Source of the DNA: Rubrivivax rivuli
GTDB taxonomy: Bacteria > Pseudomonadota > Gammaproteobacteria > Burkholderiales > Burkholderiaceae_C
Assembly (NCBI RefSeq): GCF_004016505.1
Contig: NZ_SACR01000005.1
Coordinates: 62,001-126,000 of the forward strand
Direction: 5' to 3'
Length of the DNA stretch: 64,000 nucleotides
Shown here: positions 58,094 to 64,000 of the stretch, one piece after another
Numbering within the stretch: position 1 is the stretch's first letter
Layout of the letters: every line of letters starts with the position of its first letter
Notes under the pieces: generated by a model
What the model saw: the letters and a program-made list of their open reading frames with translations, nothing else
Told to the model about the DNA's origin: nothing
Database searches by the model: none
Translations under genes and position numbers: made by a program

Positions 58094-61000
58094 TCAGGGC
58101 TGCTCGAAGGCCCAGGTGTCCGCGAGCAGTTCGGCCTGCGCGATGACCTTCTCGGTTGCCTCTGCGGCCTTGTCAGGGGGGTACTTGTGCTTGGCCAGCA
58201 GCACCTTGACCATGGCGATCATCTTGGCGCGAGCCGACTTGCGGTTCTGCCAGTTGATCGTCGCCGACTTCCGCAGCTTGTCCGTCAGCTCGTGCGCCAA
58301 TGCGCGCAGAACCGGGTGTCCGAGTTCGCGAACGGCCGACTCGTTCTCGATGAGGGCCTGGTAGAAGGCGAACTCCTCCTCCGACATCTCCTCTGGCGGC
58401 TTGGACCCGTTGATCTCCTTGGCGAGCTTGATCAGCTCCTCGATGACCTCGACCGTCGTCAGCGCCCGGTTCTGGTACTTGGTGATGGCCTCTTCGAGCT
58501 TGGCGGTGAACTCCTTCCCCTGGATCGCGTTCTTCCGCCCCCGGGCCTTCACTTGGTCGGCGATCAGACGTTCCAGGAGTTCGGCCGCCAGGTTCTTGGT
58601 CGGCATCGCTTGGATCTGGGCCAGAAACGCCTCATCGAGTACCGAGATATCGGGCTTGCCAAGGCCGAGGGTCGCGAAGATGTCGTTGACCCCCTCGACC
58701 AGCACGCCCTTGGCGACGAGCTGTCGCAGGGCAGCTTCCTTCTCGACCTTGGACCGCCACTCGCCGGCGCGAGTCAGCTTGATCAGAGACACCCGCAGGG
58801 CCTGGAAGAACGCGATCTCCTCCCGTAGCGCCATGGCGGCGTCGAGCGTGCCTGCCAGCGCCTGAGCCTTGGTGAGCTTAGCCACCTGGTCCAGGAACGA
58901 GCGCACGCCGCGGTTGCGTCCCTTCTCGTCGGTCTCCGGGTCGACCAGTAGCAGGTGCTCCATGGCAGGACCGAGAAGGCTGAGCGCAACCTTCGGGTTC
59001 TGGAACCCGGTGTAGTCGAAGCCGTGGAAGAACTCCTTGCGGATCACATCGACGGTGTCCAGAAGGATCTTCAGCGCCTGGCCTGAGGTGTCGACTGGCT
59101 CCTTGTCGTTGTTGGCGTCGCGGGTGTACTGCTTGATCGCCTTCTTCAGTTCCTCCCCGATGCCGATGTAGTCGACGATCAAGCCTCCGGGCTTGTCGCG
59201 CCAGACCCGGTTGGTGCGTGCGATGGCCTGCATGAGACCGTGCCCCTGCATCGGCTTGTCCACGTACAGCGTGTTCACCGGGGGGGCGTCGAAGCCGGTG
59301 AGCCACATGTCGCGGACGATGACGATCTCCAGGGGATCGTCGGCGTCCTTGAAACGCTTCTCGATCTGCTTGAACTGCTTGGGGTCCAGGCGGTGAGGCT
59401 GGTATTGCGGCGGATCGGACGAGACCGCCGTCATGACGATCTTGATTCGGCCGGCCAGCACATCGGTGCTGTGCCACTCCGGCCGCAACTTCACGATCTC
59501 GTCGTACAGGCGGACGCACGCCTCGCGGGAGATGGCCACGATCATGGCCTTGCCAGCGATGGACTCCTTGCGCGTCTCCCAGTGCGCCACGAAGTCCTTG
59601 GCCAGCGTTTCCAGGCGGCCTTCAGCCATGGCGATCGCTTCAAGCCGGGTGAGCCGTGAAGCCGTCTTAGACTGCGCCGACTCGTCCTCGTCATCGGTGG
59701 CGTCTAGGAACTCATCCATCAGGGCCTGCTTCTCGGCCTCGTTGAAGCGCAGCTCGATGATCCGGGACTCGTAGCTGACCGGGACGACCGCCTCGTCTTC
59801 CTGCGCGGCGATCATGTCGTACACGTCGACGTAGGTGCCGAACACGCCCTCAGTGTCACGGTCATCGAGACTGATCGGCGTGCCGGTCATGCCCAGGTAG
59901 ATGGCGTTCGGCAGTGCCTGGTGCATATACTTGGCCAGGCCGTACTTGGTCTTTCCGGTCTTGGTGTCGAGAGTTGCCTTGAAGCCGTACTGGGTCCGGT
60001 GGGCTTCGTCTGCGATCACGATGACGTTCGACCTCGGGCACAGCTCCGGAACGTTGTTCTGACCCGGGTCGGGCGCGAACTTGTTGATCGTCGTGAAGAA
60101 CACCCCGCCAGCCTCGATGGACGAGAGCTTGTCGCGCAGGTCGTCGCGGTCCGTAGCCTGCTGCGCTGTCGCCCGCAGAGACACCGCGCAGTCAGCGAAG
60201 GTCTCGAACAACTGCCCGTCCAGGTCCTTCCGGTCTGTCACGAGCACGATGGTCGGGTTCTCGAACTCAGGCCGATCGCGCAGGGCCATGACGTAGAACA
60301 GGGCGAGCAAGGACTTGCCCGAGCCCTGGGTGAACCAGATGACGCCGCCCTTGCCGTCGCGCTTGTCGAGCGCGGAGAGAGCACGCTCCACGGCACGCAG
60401 GACACCGTGGTACTGGTGCCACTGCGCGATGATCTTGTACGTGGCACCTCCGTTGGCACCTCCGAAGGCCACGAAGCCCCGGAAGAAGCTCAAGAGGGTC
60501 GCCTCGTCCATGAGCCCTCGGATCAGAACCTCCAGCTCAAGCTGGCCCTTCCCGACCTTTTTGCCGTCGAGCAGTCGCCAGCGTGAGTGACGGCTCAAGT
60601 CGGCAGTCACCGACCCATACCGAGCCACTGTGCCGTCCGAGATGACGTTGAGCAGGTTGAAGAAGAAGAGCTGCGGGATGTCGACCTTGTAGGTCTGGAT
60701 CTGGTTGTAGGCCGCCTCGATGTCGGCGTTGATGTCGGCCGGGTTCTTCAGTTCGATCACAACCAAGGGCAGGCCGTTGACGAACAGCACGACATCCGGT
60801 CGGCGGATCTTCTGCCCGTGAACGGTGAACTGCTGGACAGCCAAGAGGTCGTTGCCGCCCTCGAAGTCGATCACGCGGGCGCGGACTACAGTCCTGCGTC
60901 CGTCGGACTCGACACGGTCGACAGGCACGCCGTTCCGCAGCCAGTCGTACAACTCCTTGTTCCCATCGACTACCGACTGCGAGGCGTAGGTGGAGACTGC

Positions 61001-61219
61001 CACGGTGGCGGTTTCGACTTCCTTCGGCGTCAGACTGGGGTTGAGCCGTACTACCGCATCGCGAAGGCGCGGCTTGAGTACGACATCCGAGTAGCGGCGC
61101 CGGGGCGCATCGTCATCAGCCCCGGGCGATAGGTCGTCACCATGAATCGTCGAGAAGCCCAGTCCGGCAAGCCATTCGAGCGTGGCCTGTTCGACGATGG
61201 ATTCGTCGACGGCCTTCAT
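58094..61219 (-). CDS. hsdR: Type I restriction enzyme subunit R
   Basis: A 1041-residue motor-nuclease subunit. The PD-ExK nuclease domain has P141-D142 and E156-L-K158 (IRRPDVVLF...VVIELKN). The SF2 translocase has Walker A GSGKS at 299-303, DEAH at 404-407, MTGTPI, and MWLTGFDAP. A helical C-terminal domain contacts the methylase complex. The ATG at 61219 (MKAVDESIVEQ) overlaps the upstream DUF262 gene by four bases. It needs HsdM and HsdS to act. Confidence 0.93.
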   Translation of the reverse strand: MKAVDESIVEQATLEWLAGLGFSTIHGDDLSPGADDDAPRRRYSDVVLKPRLRDAVVRLNPSLTPKEVETATVAVSTYASQSVVDGNKELYDWLRNGVPVDRVESDGRRTVVRARVIDFEGGNDLLAVQQFTVHGQKIRRPDVVLFVNGLPLVVIELKNPADINADIEAAYNQIQTYKVDIPQLFFFNLLNVISDGTVARYGSVTADLSRHSRWRLLDGKKVGKGQLELEVLIRGLMDEATLLSFFRGFVAFGGANGGATYKIIAQWHQYHGVLRAVERALSALDKRDGKGGVIWFTQGSGKSLLALFYVMALRDRPEFENPTIVLVTDRKDLDGQLFETFADCAVSLRATAQQATDRDDLRDKLSSIEAGGVFFTTINKFAPDPGQNNVPELCPRSNVIVIADEAHRTQYGFKATLDTKTGKTKYGLAKYMHQALPNAIYLGMTGTPISLDDRDTEGVFGTYVDVYDMIAAQEDEAVVPVSYESRIIELRFNEAEKQALMDEFLDATDDEDESAQSKTASRLTRLEAIAMAEGRLETLAKDFVAHWETRKESIAGKAMIVAISREACVRLYDEIVKLRPEWHSTDVLAGRIKIVMTAVSSDPPQYQPHRLDPKQFKQIEKRFKDADDPLEIVIVRDMWLTGFDAPPVNTLYVDKPMQGHGLMQAIARTNRVWRDKPGGLIVDYIGIGEELKKAIKQYTRDANNDKEPVDTSGQALKILLDTVDVIRKEFFHGFDYTGFQNPKVALSLLGPAMEHLLLVDPETDEKGRNRGVRSFLDQVAKLTKAQALAGTLDAAMALREEIAFFQALRVSLIKLTRAGEWRSKVEKEAALRQLVAKGVLVEGVNDIFATLGLGKPDISVLDEAFLAQIQAMPTKNLAAELLERLIADQVKARGRKNAIQGKEFTAKLEEAITKYQNRALTTVEVIEELIKLAKEINGSKPPEEMSEEEFAFYQALIENESAVRELGHPVLRALAHELTDKLRKSATINWQNRKSARAKMIAMVKVLLAKHKYPPDKAAEATEKVIAQAELLADTWAFEQP

Positions 61220-63357
61220 GCTTGGGTACCCGCTGTCATCTCGTCGCGCAGTTTCGGTGCGACTGAGGTGTAGAGCAAGGCCAGCTTGTCCCCGAACCAT
61301 GCGTATGCCGCCGGCCACTCCGACTCGTCAGAGCTGGTCATCGGCAGCTTGATGTTCATCCAGCGCAGCTTCCCATCATCCGTCTGACCGAACGACCACT
61401 CGGCGCCGATCAGCTCGTTGGCTTCCGTGGGATCGGCCTTCAACGTCTCCCACACGGGGAACGATGCTTCCCGCCAGAAGTACACGTCGAGCGCGACCGC
61501 GGCGGGGCGCAATAGGTGCCGAAGCTCGAAGCCGATGTGACGGACCCCTGATTGCAGGCGGATCGTCATCGCGGCGCGCGAATCGAACTGCGGAAGGTCC
61601 GCGTGCTCCTGGGCGAGGAAGTCGATGAGCCCGTTCCAGAACCTCAGGCGGAAGGCGCTGCCATCCTCGCCAGCCGCCTCAGGCGCCGCCTTCTCCTTGG
61701 GCTGCACGTAGGGCACCTTCGGACCGGTCCAGATGGCTGCCGCCTCCTTGGCGAGCGCCTGGCCACGATCCTTCATCTGCTGTTCGCCCCAGGCCGTTTG
61801 ATTGGCCAGCTCGCGCGTGATGCCGATGTTGCTGTTCAGGTACTCCTGACGCTTGACGCTGAACGGGTGGTTCCATAGTTCCTGGTTGTAGGCGCTCAAC
61901 GTGAGGTTGCCAGGCCGATGCAACCACTCGGCGTGAACGCGCTTCGCGTCTTCGCCAAGGTCTGCCAGCCATCCCTCGTTGAGCGTCTGCGGCATGATGT
62001 GCTCGACCTGCGCAGCGGCCAGTGCTGCTTGCTCTTTGTGGCCACGCTGGCGCTCGATGGTCTCCAGTACCGTCTTCGTGTAGCCCCGTTGGTAGAGCGG
62101 GAAGCTGGCGAAGGCCGCCTCGAAGCGGGCGTCATCTGGCCAGCCACGGTGGAGCAGGTAGGTTTCGAGGGCCTGAACAGGGTCCTTGGCGGCCGTATCG
62201 ATGGCACGGACGAACATCTGGCCGTAGCCGCGTGAACTCTCAGAACAGATGAACCTGCGGATGATGAAACCCCGCAGCATGGTGATCGCTCTGGCGAGCG
62301 CGGCCGAGTCGATTACCCCGTCAGCCCGCTTCTTGAACAGCGAGAGCAGCAGCGGATAGGTGGTGGAGCTTTCCAGAGCGTTGAGCCCAGCAAGAGCCGA
62401 CGTGACATCTGAGTTCGTGTCTGCCTGCTTGCCGCCGATGGCAGCGTAGTGCCTGGCGTGAGCCAGCAGTTCATCGGTCAACGCCTGCGGCGAGAACCCA
62501 GTGGCCTCGTACCTGGCCTCGAAGGTTGTGAAGGTGTCCTTCGGCTGGACGTACTTGCCGTCCATCATCAGCACGTCGCGGAAGAAGCGCGAAAAGGCCT
62601 CTTCGTCCAGTCGCCCGTCGGCGGTCGTGAAGCGTGCTTCCAGCGGCGCCCATCTGTCCGAGTCGAACTCGTCCTGGTCGTCCGGCTTGACGTGCATGAA
62701 CACGAAGTTGCGGATCAGATCGGAAGGGCCGAGCGGCACGCCTGTGGAGTTCAGGCTCTTGAAGATGTTGTAAGCGTTCTCGGCCTCCAGCGTCGCGCAC
62801 ATGAACTCCAGGCGCTGGCACACCAGGTCGAAGATCGAGCGCAGGCCGTTGGCGTCGGCTTCTACAAGCTCCTTGAAGCGCTCCTCGAAGTAGTCGAGGG
62901 CATCGGCCATACGCCCGGATGGCTCGCCCTTGCCCGTCACGATGGCGACGTAGTTCTTCTGGTCCTTCGCCTTCGGAAGCAGCCTGAAGTGCTCCTCGCC
63001 CTTCTTCCGCCCGTGGACGAGGTAGTCGCCGTTGATCTCGTCGGCCAGTTCCGTCTGACCCACAGATCGCGCGATGTTCCGCAGCGCGATCAACATGATC
63101 GAACTTGTGGTTAGCCGCTGCTGGCCGTCGACCATGTGGAAGCGGGTGTGCTGCCCAGGCTGCGCAAGGCCTGGCACGAACACCAGGAACCCCATGAAGT
63201 GGTTGCCGATCTTGGTAGGACCGGTCAGGTCGATGATGCTGCTCCAGAGCTTCTGCCACTGCGCCCGGTCCCAGCGGTAGTTGCGCTGGAAGACTGGTAT
63301 GACGTACTGACTCGGCGAGTACAGGATCTGGCCGAGTGTCTGGATGGACGGCTTCAC
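61216..63357 (-). CDS. DUF262-DUF1524-DUF4268 protein (GmrSD-like)
   Basis: A 713-residue protein of the GmrSD family. DUF262 (about 5-200) has QRNYRWD (24-30) and the ParB/Srx-type DGQQR (77-81). DUF1524 (about 400-520) has the His-Me nuclease core EHIMPQ (452-457) with GNLTLSAYN (483-491). The last 140 residues look like DUF4268, a family often found with restriction genes. GmrSD enzymes are type IV restriction systems against modified phage DNA. The GTG at 63357 (ribosome site GGGAG 8 bases upstream) overlaps the hsdS stop. Confidence 0.82.
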   Translation of the reverse strand: MKPSIQTLGQILYSPSQYVIPVFQRNYRWDRAQWQKLWSSIIDLTGPTKIGNHFMGFLVFVPGLAQPGQHTRFHMVDGQQRLTTSSIMLIALRNIARSVGQTELADEINGDYLVHGRKKGEEHFRLLPKAKDQKNYVAIVTGKGEPSGRMADALDYFEERFKELVEADANGLRSIFDLVCQRLEFMCATLEAENAYNIFKSLNSTGVPLGPSDLIRNFVFMHVKPDDQDEFDSDRWAPLEARFTTADGRLDEEAFSRFFRDVLMMDGKYVQPKDTFTTFEARYEATGFSPQALTDELLAHARHYAAIGGKQADTNSDVTSALAGLNALESSTTYPLLLSLFKKRADGVIDSAALARAITMLRGFIIRRFICSESSRGYGQMFVRAIDTAAKDPVQALETYLLHRGWPDDARFEAAFASFPLYQRGYTKTVLETIERQRGHKEQAALAAAQVEHIMPQTLNEGWLADLGEDAKRVHAEWLHRPGNLTLSAYNQELWNHPFSVKRQEYLNSNIGITRELANQTAWGEQQMKDRGQALAKEAAAIWTGPKVPYVQPKEKAAPEAAGEDGSAFRLRFWNGLIDFLAQEHADLPQFDSRAAMTIRLQSGVRHIGFELRHLLRPAAVALDVYFWREASFPVWETLKADPTEANELIGAEWSFGQTDDGKLRWMNIKLPMTSSDESEWPAAYAWFGDKLALLYTSVAPKLRDEMTAGTQA

Positions 63358-64000
63358 GCGATCATCTCCCTCAATTCTTCTTTGCATTCTGGCAGCCGCA
63401 GCTTGCCGTTGATCAGTCGGGGAAGCAGGGTGTCCCTGACTTCCGCGAGCAACTTCGCAGTCGCGATGTTCGCGTAGATTCGTTGGAACAACGGGCTGAC
63501 CAGATCATTGAATGCGTTGGCAATGTCGTCGCTAGGTATCGCAACCCTAAACGCTGCCACGTCGTGCCAACTCGTGCGCGGCATGCGCGCACCGTTCGAT
63601 AGCTGCGTGGTGTAGCTGATGAGCTCGTCGCTTGAGGCGTGCATCGCGACAAACCCAAGCCACTTTGGCTCGGTGGGACGAAGCACAAGGATGTCCGTCG
63701 AGCAGACGCCGCGGAAGGGGGCCAGTCCAACCTTATGGAAATACGGGCGCAGCTTTCCGAACAGCACGTCGTTCCGTTCGAACCAGAACTTTCCGCTCTC
63801 CAGTCCCGCGGCAGTGCCGGCGCTGTCGAGCGCAATGCACTTCCTCGGCATGTGTTCGAGGCCGATGTACGGTGTATCCGGAGGCATGTCGCCTGGCTTG
63901 GCTTGCCCGCGAGGATTTGCGCAGACATCTCCTAGCTTGCCGACCCTCCAACCAACTGGGATTGGGCCAATGGCAGAGCCCTCGAAGCTCGCAGGAAACA
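63354..64000 (-). CDS. hsdS: Type I restriction specificity subunit, C-terminal part
   Basis: Cut by the right window edge; about 214 C-terminal residues are present. A target-recognition domain is recognisable: PVGWRVGKLGDV, TPYIGLEHMPRK, FGKLRPYFHKVG, then a coiled-coil-like spacer helix ending LLAEVRDTLLPRLING, typical of the end of HsdS. It is the reading-frame partner of the GmrSD-like gene. HsdM is presumably further right. Confidence 0.88.
   Translation of the reverse strand, partial: FPASFEGSAIGPIPVGWRVGKLGDVCANPRGQAKPGDMPPDTPYIGLEHMPRKCIALDSAGTAAGLESGKFWFERNDVLFGKLRPYFHKVGLAPFRGVCSTDILVLRPTEPKWLGFVAMHASSDELISYTTQLSNGARMPRTSWHDVAAFRVAIPSDDIANAFNDLVSPLFQRIYANIATAKLLAEVRDTLLPRLINGKLRLPECKEELREMIA

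Overview
The window is very GC-rich and comes from a betaproteobacterium of the order Burkholderiales, probably in the Rubrivivax/Leptothrix/Methylibium neighbourhood. The evidence is a complete division and cell-wall (dcw) cluster in betaproteobacterial order, lpxC-type outer-membrane biogenesis, a petABC-sspA-sspB block, three PEP-CTERM surface proteins, and a BciA-type 8-vinyl reductase. The last is a bacteriochlorophyll gene and suggests a phototrophic lineage.

Layout. 1-435: start of an OPT-family transporter (minus strand, cut by the window edge). 513-838: RNase P RNA. 876-12972: accessory block with an exported intradiol dioxygenase, a Bcr/CflA drug-efflux pump, a PEP-CTERM cohesin-like protein, a DUF6438-like protein, a large secreted metzincin protease ending in a dockerin, an alpha carbonic anhydrase, a small membrane protein, a TonB receptor coupled to a DUF4198 protein, and a second PEP-CTERM protein behind a structured leader. 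13228-30820: the dcw cluster mraZ-rsmH-ftsL-ftsI-murE-murF-mraY-murD-ftsW-murG-murC-ddl-ftsQ-ftsA-ftsZ. It is tightly coupled by overlapping stop/start codons and sits behind a sigma70 promoter carrying 10-bp-spaced MraZ boxes. 30829-36442: an insertion between ftsZ and lpxC holding bciA, an NMT1/THI5-type ABC importer, an FAD-dependent oxidoreductase and a small basic protein. 36622-43194: lpxC, a small membrane protein, a DegQ/DegS-like protease, a Nif3-like protein, pdxA and a DUF1631 protein. 43466-47622: the cytochrome bc1 operon (petABC), then sspA-sspB. 47686-51131: tRNA-Thr, dciA-like gene, secA. 51297-53791: a PEP-CTERM protein, a small exported protein and a PA-domain metalloprotease in one operon.

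From about 53880 to the right edge the character changes to a mobile or defence island. A tyrosine recombinase gene with a palindromic promoter leads a unit of an HTH protein, a CxxC protein that looks like a catalytically dead recombinase, and a GIY-YIG nuclease. Convergent to it on the minus strand is a type I restriction locus: HsdS (partial) - GmrSD-like DUF262/DUF1524/DUF4268 protein - HsdR - HipA/PI3K-like kinase, all overlapping or nearly so. HsdM is not in the window and is presumably beyond the right edge.

The three most interesting observations are the possible cohesin-dockerin surface system beside a secreted protease, the composite type I/type IV-like/kinase defence operon, and the recombinase module beside it. 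Most family names are from recognised motifs read by eye; no database search was run.
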